From Helicoverpa zea (lineage: Eukaryota; Arthropoda; Insecta; Lepidoptera; Noctuidae), in the NCBI RefSeq assembly GCF_022581195.2, contig NC_061471.1, forward strand, positions 6,138,001 to 6,202,000: a stretch of DNA of 64,000 nucleotides. The letters are read 5' to 3'. This document shows, piece by piece, positions 36,213 through 46,500 of this stretch. The position numbers were made by a program, and so were the translations under genes. Each line of letters opens with the position of its first letter. Position 1 is the first letter of the stretch. The notes below the pieces were generated by a model. The model was given only the letters and a program-made list of their open reading frames with translations, had not been told where the DNA came from and did no database searches.

Positions 36213-36854
36213 CGTACGTTTATCATTCTATATTATAACATGTCTGCTTAGATGTAGGTGGCTAGATAATAGTCTTTACTCAAGCATGTAGTGGGTATGC
36301 CATAATCGCTACGCTTGCCAAGCGGAATGATGATGTCAGTATGGTCATTCAATTATACGTTATAAACAGTCCATTTTCTCTTAAAAGTCAATCTTCACAT
36401 AACTTTTTTTTTTAAACCGATGTATTAAATTTTTTATAACTTATTTCTATGAAACATAATATTTTACACTCCAATAAAAGGCAGAAATTTTCAAAAAAAA
36501 AAATCCGAAACAAAATTTATCACTCAGGTCTTTGTTATTTCAAACTTCAAAGTCGTATTTCGCAATACAACGCAGCTTTGCAAAAGAAGTTTTTTATACG
36601 TTATAAACAAAAATATTTCCACTGGGTTAGTCAATTAAAACATCAAACGCAAAACAGTTTTCTTACTTAATACTTTGTTTTCAATTTTTCAACTCGAAAA
36701 GTTTCAAACAGCAGACTAAACAGTCGTCCGACACTTGACACGATGTTAGGTATTTTTTTTAAGAAAATCTTGATTCCAATCAAAGTTTTCAGTTGTTCTG
36801 CTATTGGCTAAATATCTGATCTTTGTAATGTGTATACTACTATTCTTCTTTATA
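36213..36854. other. Unrecognised AT-rich DNA
   Basis: No feature supported; the 73-codon frame at 36449-36670 is lysine/asparagine-rich without motif. Confidence 0.4.
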
Positions 36855-36925
36855 CTGATTTACAAGCCCAAACAAACTATCGGCCGACTAAAAGTTTGTA
36901 GTGTGCTCGCGTGCGGGTACTCTTA
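36855..36925. repeat. One end of the tcggccgacta MITE family
   Basis: The segment acaagcccaaacaaactatc, cggccgactaaaagtttgta, gtgtgctcgcg is the reverse complement of the left end of the copy at 6110. The opposite terminus was not found. Confidence 0.5.
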
Positions 36926-38399
36926 TGAATAAAATTTAATTATGCCTTTTGGTGAGAAGCGATTGATTTTTCTATTAAATTCTGTTTCATCTACATTGAT
37001 TTCGCCATTTAACATGAAAGTTATAATTGAGTTTCAAAACACGAATCCAGGTAAATTTGAATTCAGTCGCTGGTTTATGGAAGTTAATCAGAAATTTTAA
37101 CAACAACGCTTACACAAGTTTGGTTGAGCGACTACTATAAATTTTCATCACATAGGTAATAAGGGCAAAGAAAGACAAACGAATCTCTTACTAACCCTAA
37201 AAAATGCAATAGATTAGTTGGTATATAGAAATGAAAAAATAATACTCTGTCTATTTAAGCTAAAATAATAAATTATAAAGTTATTGGTTTTAGTAGTAGT
37301 TCTGATAGAAGCTATTATCGAATGAAATGCTTTTAAACTGTACTTTCATACATCTAGAATATCAATCAGAATTCAGGTTTTCGTTTAATTATCCGGCAGC
37401 GAGCTCCATTTTGCCATGCTATGACGCCAAGTCTTGCGGGCATGTAAACAAAACCATAGAAAAGTCAGCTTAATCCCCTAAAGATAAGGTAGAAAATTCC
37501 CTGCAGAGTGTTTAATGTTTTGTATTTTTTCGGTTTTACGGCTGAATGTTTGGGAAGTGCAAGAAAGGAGGCCGTTTATCGCGAACCCGCGTGGGACGTA
37601 CATGTTCCGTAGTAATGTACGAGCCGTGAAAGGTTTACGTACTATTGCGTTTTGTACCTGCAGATTGTGAATAGTGTTATGTTAGAAGTTTCCTGATGAG
37701 GTCCGTTCGATGTTACATGCTATGTTTTTTCCTTATGAGTGGAACAAAGTTATTAGGGTTTCTGATGTTGTGTTTCGGGCAGGTAAGCTTCGTGTAACAC
37801 TCGGAGTTGATAACTTTCACCTACAACTATACGAGTTCGGATTTGTAAAGTTACATGAAGTTATAGTTTGAACGAAGCTTTTCTACGAGAATGGTAACAC
37901 ATTTACAGTTAACCTGAAAATAAATAAGTAGCTAAATTGATATTTTTGGGTGAGTACCTACATCAAGTTAAGTTTTGCGTGAAAGCGCGACTGATAGACA
38001 AAAATAACGTCCTTCGCGTTTATATTATACGTACCTATATCGTTCCAACTATTTTCGATATCTTAACAGAGGAACAATTCCCTAGGATATTGATTTAATT
38101 CCATTACGTGGCAGAAATTAATGACACAATCCACAGTTCAGTGCGTAGGATTGTCGTTAGAGAGGCAATTAGGCATTATATGCATAACCAGGCTTAATTG
38201 CGTATAACACAGCTTGTAATGGACAGTATGATGTGAAGCAATCAGACATGGTTTGGTAAACTCTAGTAGATAAGTTGGAGCAACAAATACTGGAAGGAAA
38301 TTTTTGATGCAATTTAAATTACTCACTAAACTACATATTATATAGTAATGACAATTCACACATTATGCCATTGAAAATATTTGTGAATATTCATATTTT
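36926..38399. other. Unrecognised DNA; locally GC-richer 37560-37640
   Basis: There is no gene or TE signature. The block around 37560-37650 (ggccgtttatcgcgaacccg, cgtgggacgtacatgttccg) is unique-looking and might be regulatory; nothing more can be supported. Confidence 0.35.
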
Positions 38400-38830
38400 T
38401 AGAGCCGCATTTAGACAAATTTTAGTCGGCCGATAGTTTGATCGGGCTCGTGTGTTAGTATGGAACTGAATGGGACTACCACTTCACAACGATCAGGTGT
38501 CCGACCAGTAACAGAACGACTATAAGTTCGGCCATTCAGAGAATGCGTTCCTGACACGTCGCGATTGAACTGACGACGTAACTACATTCATTGATTATTG
38601 ATATAATAATGTTGTTTTAATGCTCCTCAATTGTTAAAACGGTAAACAACCAGCAAAAATATTTTTATCGTAACTGCAACGCCATTGCAAAGTTACGTCG
38701 TCAGTTCAATCGCGACGTGTCAGGAACGCATTCTCTGAATGGCCGAACTTATATAAAGTTTGTTTGGATTCATGACAACCTTATCTTACCAAAAGAACTA
38801 TCAGCTGTCCATCGGCCGACAGTAAAGACT
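38400..38830. mobile_element. MITE (tcggccga family) interrupted by a second MITE
   Basis: The left end reads acaaattttagtcggccgat (38416-38435), then agtttgatcgggctcgtgtg. The right end reads ctatcagctgtccatcggcc, gacagtaaagact (38799-38831), an imperfect inverted complement. The interior is split at a TATA by the element at 38525-38749. The outer element must therefore be older than the inner. Confidence 0.6.
38521..38753. mobile_element. 225-bp MITE, 59-bp perfect inverted repeats, copy 1
   Basis: The element spans 38525-38749. It starts agttcggccattcagagaat and ends attctctgaatggccgaact; the arms 38525-38583 and 38691-38749 are exact reverse complements. TATA flanks both sides (38521-38524, 38750-38753), so the duplication is TATA or TA. 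The centre differs between the two sides. Copy 2 lies at 59727-59948. Confidence 0.9.
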
Positions 38831-39930
38831 GCTTCAGCGAGAATTTCCTTGTTTCTAAATAATCTTCAATGATAATTACTATTCATAAATGCTAACTGGT
38901 AATATATTATGCTGCCTGTGGTACCAAGGGTTGACAATATTTAATGTAGGTATATATGCTGACACGCATAGCCTTCCACAATACCACAGATGATACCAAC
39001 ATAACCTCAGAGATCAAGAGAGACGCGGTTGTGTTAGTTTACCTCCTTGCATCCAAATATTATTCATATTCAAATCATTTAAAATTTGAAATAATGTGTT
39101 ACAGTAGGCTTATAGCTAAGGACAATTGTGGACCCTGTTAGGGCACAGCAACATTGGGTATTTAATGCCAGTACATTTTTTTCGGTATATTTATTCCTAA
39201 ATTATAAAACGAATAAAAAATAATAGTTTCACTCGTAATCTTAGTAATGGTACCGGTAACCGGTAGAATTCCTGTAATTTAGAATTTCTGGCAAGTTCCT
39301 AAAATTCGCAAAACATTAACATTTCGTACGCAGATAGATTGTAAGTACGGAGAATTGCATGGTATTATCAATGGTGCAATTTCAACGTATTTGTCGGGTA
39401 ATCGTAAGTAGGTAGGTAGGTACCTAGGTAACGCACAGCAAAGTAGATTGCAATCCATATTGAGTAATCTGTGCAGGAATAGAATATAGAATATCTGAGT
39501 TCAGCCGGCTGTATGAAGCTTTGTTGATGTGTACAGTTGCGACCAATCGCTCACCTGTAATGGACTGTAGGTACATTTATAAAAAAAACTTGAGTTGTGT
39601 TATGGGTTTGCAATATGTAATTAGTACAGTATTCAAAATATGATGATCTAATATATAAAAAAACTAATACTGCTAAAGAGAGGATATTGTGTTATGTTAT
39701 AAAATTCATGTTCGTAGGGTAAATAATTTTATTTCTTTACATTATAATTTTCCATTAAAGCCAAATATGTAGGCAAGGTAAACATTTTTAATTAAAAGTT
39801 ACTGTAGCTCCCTTTTTCTCTTCCAATTATTATTGTTATGAGTAAAATAATAGAAATATTATCATATATTTTGTCATCGTCAGTACCATTTAATACCTTA
39901 ACACATACGGCCCGATTGTCCAGAACACCT
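38831..39930. other. Unrecognised AT-rich DNA
   Basis: No recognisable feature; frame 38956-39141 has no motif. Confidence 0.4.
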
Positions 39931-40182
39931 CTAGATTTCACCAAGATGCGTCCATTGCCCAAAGCATGAACAGAACAAAACCTTAGGTCCTCCCGTATTC
40001 ATAGCCCAACCATAGATAGATAAACCTGCGAACACCGTTGCATACACCACTGCTTCCAGCACATGGAGAACGACTGGCAGAGATGTCATAACGAAAAATC
40101 TCCTAAGAAAGTAGTGTGCCAAATTAAAAAATTGCGGGTGATCAGGGGATGAGTGACGGTGGTTTCTTTGGAACCCGCCCAT
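39931..40182 (-). CDS. Possible small membrane-protein exon, unrecognised
   Basis: An 83-codon frame starts with an ATG in good insect context (aaaATGg, 40182) after an in-frame stop. It has a basic/histidine N-terminus (MGGFQRNHRHSSPDHPQFF), then ARG/Phe-rich HYFLRRFFVM and a plausible membrane helix, PVVLHVLEAVVYATVFAGLS at about residues 36-55, followed by IYGWAMNTGG and a Cys pair, CSCFGQW. Its composition is less AT-driven than other short frames here. It ends ..THLGEI just after a GTGAAA that could be a splice donor. I do not recognise the family and see no partner exon. Alternatives are a chance frame or a piece of an unknown TE. Confidence 0.22.
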   Translation of the reverse strand: MGGFQRNHRHSSPDHPQFFNLAHYFLRRFFVMTSLPVVLHVLEAVVYATVFAGLSIYGWAMNTGGPKVLFCSCFGQWTHLGEI

Positions 40183-40206
40183 TTTATTAAAACCAAATCA
40201 CCAAAC

Positions 40207-40386
40207 AAGATCAATCTTTAACCGGGGCTGCGGGTTGTTCGAAAGAGATACCGCGGCCCTGGCACATGAAAGGCCTACGACGGAACACGACGGTTTTTAG
40301 TCAGTAAGAGTCTGACACTCCCTCGCCGCTGCTAACCTACAGCGGGATGATTTTTGACGTTAAAAAAAAGAAGATCAATCTTTAAC
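40207..40386 (+). mobile_element. 148-bp retroposed unit with 16-bp target duplication
   Basis: The 16-mer aagatcaatctttaac flanks the unit at 40207-40222 and 40371-40386. The unit (ggggctgcgggttgttcgaa, gagataccgcggccctggca, gtcagtaagagtctgacact) ends ttttgacgttaaaaaaaag, an A-rich 3' end on the plus strand. This 'ggctgcgggttgttcgaaagag..' sequence is widely repeated in moths as I remember it. The long duplication and A-tail indicate LINE-type target-primed insertion of a short or truncated element. Confidence 0.85.
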
Positions 40387-41076
40387 ATATTAATTTGTGT
40401 CAAGGAATGCGAATGCTTCGTTAGTTTAATAGTACCTAACTGACTATTTTGGTCACGCCTACCGTAGGCACATTACTAGACCTACAAGAAAGCGCCCGAC
40501 CTACGTTCTACCTAGCATCTGCGCTCATCTTTCAATCCTCCGTGTTCCACCCATAGAAATTAAATACATCAATTTTGGAATGCCGTTTCGTTTTTATGAC
40601 TGGTCCGCAAGATTTTTCCCTCAAATGAGGTGCGTTGAGGTAAATGGTTCAATAGTGCGGAACCATAGGGTTCGGCCAATACTGAGCATGTGTTTGGCAC
40701 AACTGAGCTTCCTTTGTATTCATGGCACAGTTTGCCGAACAAGCCGGATTGGGGTAAGCCGATCTAAATGGTAACGTGGTGTACACTGCTAATGTTTTCC
40801 TACCAATGTAGTTATTTTTGCTAATCAAGTGACGGGTTCTTTTTGTTTTTTGGTGGATAAAAGGGGAAAAAAGGTATTGTTGCAAAAAAAAAAAACAAAT
40901 TACAAGTGTGAAAAGAATTGTTAGTTTTTTTCTGATCAATGCTATTATTTTATATTACCTGTTAGCCGCATTCCAAAAATCCACCTATCATGTTTTCTCT
41001 GCATCACCCTAAGGTTAAATGGAACGAATGCCTATGGCATTAAGTCCGCCTTTGTAATGTATTAGTTGTATGAAGC
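40387..41076. other. Unrecognised DNA
   Basis: No recognisable gene or element; overlapping short frames at 40580-40939 on both strands have no motif. Confidence 0.4.
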
Positions 41077-41097
41077 TTAACCTTTAAGTACCGACCC

Positions 41098-41111
41098 GTG
41101 GTCTGACAGAC
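41098..41111. promoter_or_regulatory. Subterminal palindrome 1 of the piggyBac element
   Basis: gtggtctgacagac matches the left part of the palindrome at 41267-41287. It may be a transposase-binding motif; this is inference from its repetition near both ends. Confidence 0.45.
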
Positions 41112-41266
41112 ACTTTGCGAGTTCGAAATGTCTAGTAACACATGTTAGCGAAGTCGTAACCCCTCTGGCTTCTCTCTACCCCTCGGGCAGGCGTTTGGAA
41201 GCATTCCTGGTGAGTAGCTGCGTCGGCGCATGCGATTACGGTAAGTTATGATTTTTTTAAAATCGC

Positions 41267-41287
41267 GAGTGGTCTGTCAGACCACTC
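41267..41287. promoter_or_regulatory. Subterminal palindrome 2 of the piggyBac element, perfect
   Basis: gagtggtctg and cagaccactc are exact reverse complements around a single central base. It is followed by gtctgtacttgtgtaact, which recurs as gtcggtacttgtgtaact after the third motif. Confidence 0.5.
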
Positions 41288-41370
41288 GTCTGTACTTGTG
41301 TAACTTTTTTTGGATCCGACTTTTTCTAAATTATATCGTTTTTCTAGTTTATTTTTGGTCAGTTCTAAAA

Positions 41371-41451
41371 ATGGATATACCAGGAACGTCGGGTATGAAA
41401 CGGGCAGCCGCAGATGCAAAAAAAACGGTGTCAACGCCGATATTTGAATAA
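41371..41451 (+). pseudogene. piggyBac transposase N-terminal remnant
   Basis: ATG at 41371 opens a 26-codon frame, MDIPGTSGMKRAAADAKKTV.., that stops at 41449-41451. Its position between the 5' inverted repeat and the C-terminal zinc-finger remnant, in the same orientation, suggests it is the transposase start before the internal deletion. There is no independent motif. Confidence 0.5.
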
Positions 41452-41497
41452 GCGTCTACCACGATAATTGAACCTGTGAATAAAAAGTGTTTTGGGT

Positions 41498-41662
41498 CCA
41501 AATATACCTGATAATGTTAGGAAAGAAAATGAAACAGAAGGTAATCAAACCAGGATACTATGTCCTTCAAAAATGAAGTGCAAGACTACCCACAAATGTG
41601 ACATTTGTATGAAACACGTGTGCCTACAATGCAGCAAACCTGTATGCAAAGAGTGTTTGTAA
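41498..41662 (+). pseudogene. piggyBac transposase C-terminal cysteine-rich domain
   Basis: The frame reads PNIPDNVRKENETEGNQTRI, then CPSKMKCKTTHKCDICMKHV and CLQCSKPVCKECL with TAA at 41660-41662. The run C-x5-C..C-x2-C..C-x2-C..C-x2-C is the RING-like zinc finger at the C-terminus of piggyBac transposases, which binds the terminal DNA. The catalytic aspartates upstream are deleted. The frame itself is clean to its stop, suggesting the deletion is not ancient. Confidence 0.85.
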
Positions 41663-41999
41663 ACTACGATAGTTTGGTGCCTGGAGATGTTGAAAAATAT
41701 GTTTGATTATGTGTAAAACTTTTATTTTTATTGTTACTTACTTATTAATCTTTTAAAAAAGGGTAGTCAAAAAAAAATATATTGTAATGTTAACACATAA
41801 TGATTATTCAAATAAAAGTTAGATTTTTCTCTCAAAAAAATTAGAACTGCTATGTAAAAGTCTATAATTAGTAATAAATGTAAAAAAGATCTATGTTTTG
41901 TTTTACTTATGCAATAACTAATTGAATAAGCAATAGATAGTACCTAACTTTTTTTTAAGCAGAATACAAAGAAACAAAAAAAAATTGTAATTAAAGCGA

Positions 42000-42020
42000 T
42001 GGTGGTCTGCCAGACCCCAC
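42000..42020. promoter_or_regulatory. Subterminal palindrome 3 of the piggyBac element
   Basis: ggtggtctgccagacccca repeats the motif seen at 41098 and 41267, close to the right inverted repeat and followed by gtcggtacttgtgtaact. Confidence 0.45.
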
Positions 42021-42067
42021 GTCGGTACTTGTGTAACTAAAATAGGACGTCGGTACTTAAAGGTTAA

Positions 42068-43129
42068 ATAAATAAAAATCCTAAATCTTAAACAAATATT
42101 TGCCTTAAATAACCCGTATTGATAAATATTGCATTCATATGGCTCGGGATATTGGGCAGGTAGCCGTGGCGTTATTCCCCATGGAGGGAACTCATGAATA
42201 TCCACGTATTCAGAGATTGTCGAAAGTCCACGTGTGATACTTGTCATTTTGATAGAGTTTAATGACAGTATGCCGTGACATAGCCTTACTTAATAACCGA
42301 TACCAAGAATTATAAGAATTCAATTTTAAAAATAAATAAACAAGATGAATCTGAAACTCATTACTGTTACACTTATTTTGGAAATTCGTACATATCTTGT
42401 CATTTAGGCATGATTATTTGCTTGTTAGTACTACTGCATTTAAAAAGTTATAACTTCACACAAATAAACGCGAACTCTTTAAACTTTAACTTTAAAACAA
42501 GACACACTTTATTCTTATGTTAGAAACACGTAATCCAATAGTGTTGTCAACACACTTTTTGAAAACCGTTTAATGAGTAACTGACACCATTCAAGTATTA
42601 AGTGCATAACTTAAATAAATCGCTTTTATGTTTCATCGAAGTTTTCAAATTAAAATTTTAAAGTGGTGGTGACAAAGTGCAGGAAAATAATTTAGATTTT
42701 ATTGATAACTTTTTAACTTTGCAATTGCTTATATTTTTTTAAGGATAGTATTTAAACGAGTGACTGTGAATTACAATTTTAAGAGTTAAAATTAATTAAT
42801 TTGGGTTATATAATTACTAAGTGAACGACTGACTGCAAGTGACGAAAAATCAACAGAATAGTATCTTACAAACATTAATTTGAGTTACTTAAAATACAAA
42901 ATGAGCAGCTTCATAATATATAGCTTCATATTTGAGCGACTTAATGTTTGTTTGAGTGTCAACGTTACGTCCTGCATTATTTTCAATATTTGGTTAATGT
43001 ATTTTTTATACTGAGCGGCATTTTATCTTAAATGAAGTGTTTCGAATACAAAATGTGTGAAATTAATTACATTAGACACATTTCCTAGGAAATCTATACA
43101 TTTCCTAAATATTAATCGGAAATGTATAA
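42068..43129. other. Unrecognised AT-rich DNA
   Basis: No recognisable feature; the minus frame 41918-42247 starts outside and runs into the piggyBac end and is incidental. Confidence 0.4.
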
Positions 43130-43470
43130 TTAAGATATCAAGGGGTAAGCGGGGGATAGCGGAGCGAGGGAAGGGGATTGAAGCGAAGCATGCAAGCAGG
43201 CATGCAGCATGGAAGCACAATGCAACATGAAGCAAGCATGGCTTCTGTCACGGCTCCGGCGCTGCGGGGCTCTGGCGGTCTCATGCGAGCTTATCGTCGC
43301 AGATGGTTTTCACGTTCACGCTGGCCGGCTCGGCCGACCAGCCTCAGCCGCGGCGGCGAGCGTTAAAACTACCTGCGCCTCAGCTCGCAGGCCGCCTCGC
43401 CCCTCCGCGCCTACGCGGTTTTGAATTGCACTCTAGGGGTAGGGCAAACAAGACTACGTAGAGTCGGTTT
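43130..43470. repeat. CpG-rich island of unknown origin, likely TE-derived
   Basis: The block 43240-43430 is sharply GC- and CpG-rich against AT-rich flanks (cggctccggcgctgcggggc, cagcctcagccgcggcggcg, cgcctcgcccctccgcgcct). It is preceded by a run of gca/agc/atg words (gcaagcaggcatgcagcatg) and followed by ctctaggggtagggcaaaca. Two overlapping plus-strand frames through it (43178-43366, 43209-43424) are arginine/alanine-rich, as any GC-rich DNA would give, and I do not call them genes. It may be a promoter or a repeat; I lean to a repeat. Confidence 0.4.
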
Positions 43471-43915
43471 TGCAGTGATTCGTTTTCAAAATTCTGCCAT
43501 CTTAAAATAGAATATCAGGAACGAATAATCATTAATAAAGCAGCTTACAAAACTTTTCTCAAAGTGAACTATTTAGTAGTACGTTTTGTATAACCTCACT
43601 TAGAAAAATCGATTCTATCTTAATATTGAAGTTGCCCTCTCTGTATTTCCAGTCGCTCACTTAGTAATGTAGTCGCTCGGATAAAATTTTAATATATGAA
43701 ATGGATTTATCACAATTCACTTTTTGTAAGCTCGTTCTGGATTTTATTATTAATCAATATTCGTTGTTAGTTTAGTTAACTTACTCAAATTCATACCGCT
43801 CAAGTTATTAATACAGTATGTCATCATCAGTCGCAAAGCGTTTTTTTAATCGCTCGTTTTATTATATCCCTTTTTTTAATGATCCATAGTTAAACCAGTA
43901 TTTAATATTATATTC
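43471..43915. other. Unrecognised AT-rich DNA
   Basis: No feature recognised. Confidence 0.4.
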
Positions 43916-44060
43916 TTAACCGACTTCAAAAAAATGTCTAGGAAAAGATGGTAAAATAAACACAGTCGATAGACGAGTCAACCATAGTTGCAGACGCCGA
44001 CTTCTAGAGCCATGTCAAAAGTTTTATATTGTTGTCAAGTCGGATATTTTTTTGTTGTAA
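43916..44060. repeat. Probable LINE-type fragment ('accgacttcaaaaaa' unit)
   Basis: ttaaccgacttcaaaaaaat at 43917-43936 is the opening of a unit widespread in moth genomes, and gtcaagtcggata near 44034-44046 may be its diverged other end. There is no coding sequence; boundaries are uncertain. Confidence 0.4.
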
Positions 44061-45519
44061 AATAGTTGTTAACTATTTACTATAGTCAGTATACTATAGT
44101 ATTCAATTATTATGTACTATGTACCTCCTCAAGACATGAAGTTCTCTCATACCTGAAATTCAACCCGCTGAAAATACATTTAATAAATTACACCATTACA
44201 AACAAGTTAGTGGTGAATTAATATCACGTCTGCGGCTTCAGCAGCTGAGATAGCACACGTGGGTGTTCTCAAGACAAATCTCTACTCAACAATAATTACT
44301 GACTAAGAATATTTATTATCTCAAATAAAACGTACCTAACTTATCTAAGTTATTTTTTTGCTTCACAAAGGACTCGTAATATTTGAAAGAAGTTTGTTTA
44401 GATATGAGCTACATTACTTAGATATCTGGTTACTTATTCTACGATTTGATAACTAATTGCGTTTTAGAATATTATGATACGAACGAAAACTATGTAATAA
44501 TATTTCCCAAGGATTTTACCTCCTACTACTTTGTCTGAGCTCTCTTATCTCTCTAAAGAAACTACTAATAATATAAAATGAACAGAGTTAGCTAGACACT
44601 GATTAACTGAAAAAATCTAGCTCGAAAATCATAAAATCCTTTCAGTATAGAGCTATATACTGACTAGACAACTACCCACGCAGGATGCATACAAATAGTC
44701 GACAACCAGAAAAAAATAGGCATAGAAAGCGAACTCAATACTTCGGCAGTGTATACAAAGCCAAATTCTTTGCGTGTTGGGCATTCATGGCAAATACCAC
44801 CGATCGGCTGAAACGCACTTTTTGGAAACCATTTTTGAATTCCAATCTGACCTCAGCAAACTTCAAAAGTAACTGTGCACAAAGAAATGATTTTAGAAAA
44901 TGTAATAATCTTTCTTACGGAGAAAATAAATAAACTGCCACCATCAGAAGCACACACAACTTATAACTGTCATTAACTGTTCGCGAGAGCACACACACAA
45001 GTTTGAACAAATACCAGAGATAAAATAATTACTGCAACATCAGTGGTGGGCATACTCAATAGAGCAAGAGTGGTGACTGCAATAAAACTAACATCCCAGG
45101 TTCCCGTAGCCAACTATTTTCTATCATCAGACTCAGCTATTGGAAAACTTTTTCGATCTACTGAATAGTGCTTCGTACGTGGGACATAAATGGTACAGAT
45201 GGGCTCTCTTTTATTATTCTACACACAATGCTTAGGCAAGCTGAACTGTTTTATTGTTTCGCTTTGATACATTTAAATTGATTACTATTGTTCCTGATAC
45301 GGTTAATGTTCGTGTTTTATTGCTGCCTAGGATTTAGGTTGTGGGAGTAGCGGAGATTTCTAAGTCGTATAAAAGATTTCTTTAAAAATCTCCCTCTACA
45401 AATTTACGCACTGTGTATATTTACTTGCAAATCCTAATATTTCCGCTGTCCACGGATTAAAGGGAATCAATCAATATCAGTGTGCCATCAATAATGTATG
45501 TAGGAATAACTTGAGGACG
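44061..45519. other. Unrecognised DNA
   Basis: No TE or gene signature. The frame 44685-44933 is basic and motif-less. Confidence 0.4.
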
Positions 45520-46500
45520 TTGGTATGCAACACGTAATGTGTTACGTAAGCGATGTCGCCGCAGCGTCAGGTGTCCCCGACACGTGCATGTCATTAAGCG
45601 TGCTTCATTTGTGTCCATGTCTACAATTGCATGTGCACGCCGATGTAATGGCTCATTTACATTACTCGCTTAAACGCCCACCGCGATTACACCTACCAAT
45701 GCGTACGAATGACTCATGAAAACGACCGCTCGTTTCACCAATCCCAAACTGATTTCTGCATTCGTCCCCAATACCGACTTAATAGACCTGATACAGATAC
45801 CTCCATCTTACCCTGTTTACTCCCTAGAGACACCCAAATATCAAATCATAGTTACCCAATACCAGCACTGAAATATTTAAAATTAAAATGCTGCTACACT
45901 CCTATGAATTTCGCAAGCAATTTCCACTCTCATGAAAGTCGTTAACGAAATCTAACACATGCGGGACAACGTATAATGTAAATGAGCCATTATGTTACTC
46001 GCCTTGGGACACTAAGCGATGCTATCAGAACTTACGTCCATGGATTAGTCGTAGCGATCGGTAACTATTGCTAATATGGCCGCAAGGCGCCCGGTACGCT
46101 GGGTAAATAGCAAATCTTTTCACAATATGGTATTACGGGCCGTAAAGTAAGATGTTTCATTCTGAAACCTTACCTTTAGGGAGCCCTGTGTTCTTGGGAA
46201 TGCCAAGTTAGTAGATGCCGTCGTTTTCAAACCCACTGGCGCAAATAACATTAGCATAGTTATCGAACGCGCCGGGATGAGACCTCCGTAAAGGTCCCGT
46301 TGGGGCTGGGACGGCTCTTAAACCCGCTTTTCCGATAATGACTATCGATGATTCTACCCCGAATGCGGCCCGAGCACAATATTATTACGTAGTTTGGCCG
46401 TTGTGGGGAATTGCGAAATATAACATGCTCCCGGTATTCAGTTATTTGCGCTGAGGAATTCCTCTTGTGTATCACACGGAACGAGTGCGCCGCTGTTTAC
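45520..46500. other. Candidate conserved non-coding block with a 19-bp inverted repeat
   Basis: This kilobase is GC-richer than its surroundings and free of recognised repeats. taatggctcatttacatta (45646-45664) is exactly reverse-complemented at 45974-45992, and both are followed within a few bases by ttactcgc. TAAT cores are typical homeodomain-binding words, so a cis-regulatory role is possible; equally, the repeat could be the termini of an unrecognised DNA element. Short frames in it (45525-45719, 46411-46617) are not supported as coding. Confidence 0.35.

Larger units (their letters stand above)
41077..42067 (+). mobile_element. Internally deleted piggyBac-like transposon
   Basis: TTAA occurs at 41077-41080 and 42064-42067. 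The ends cctttaagtaccgac (41081-41095) and gtcggtacttaaagg (42049-42063) are perfect 15-bp inverted repeats. The interior keeps a putative transposase N-terminus (41371-41451) and an unmistakable C-terminal cysteine-rich domain (41498-41662), but the DDD catalytic core is missing, so the 983-bp element is non-autonomous. Subterminal palindromes gtggtctgNcagac.. occur at 41098, 41267 and 42002 (listed). Confidence 0.95.

Noticed and set aside
43178..43424. Two Arg/Ala-rich plus frames in the CpG island
   Set aside because: GC-rich DNA stays open by lack of stop codons; no motif.
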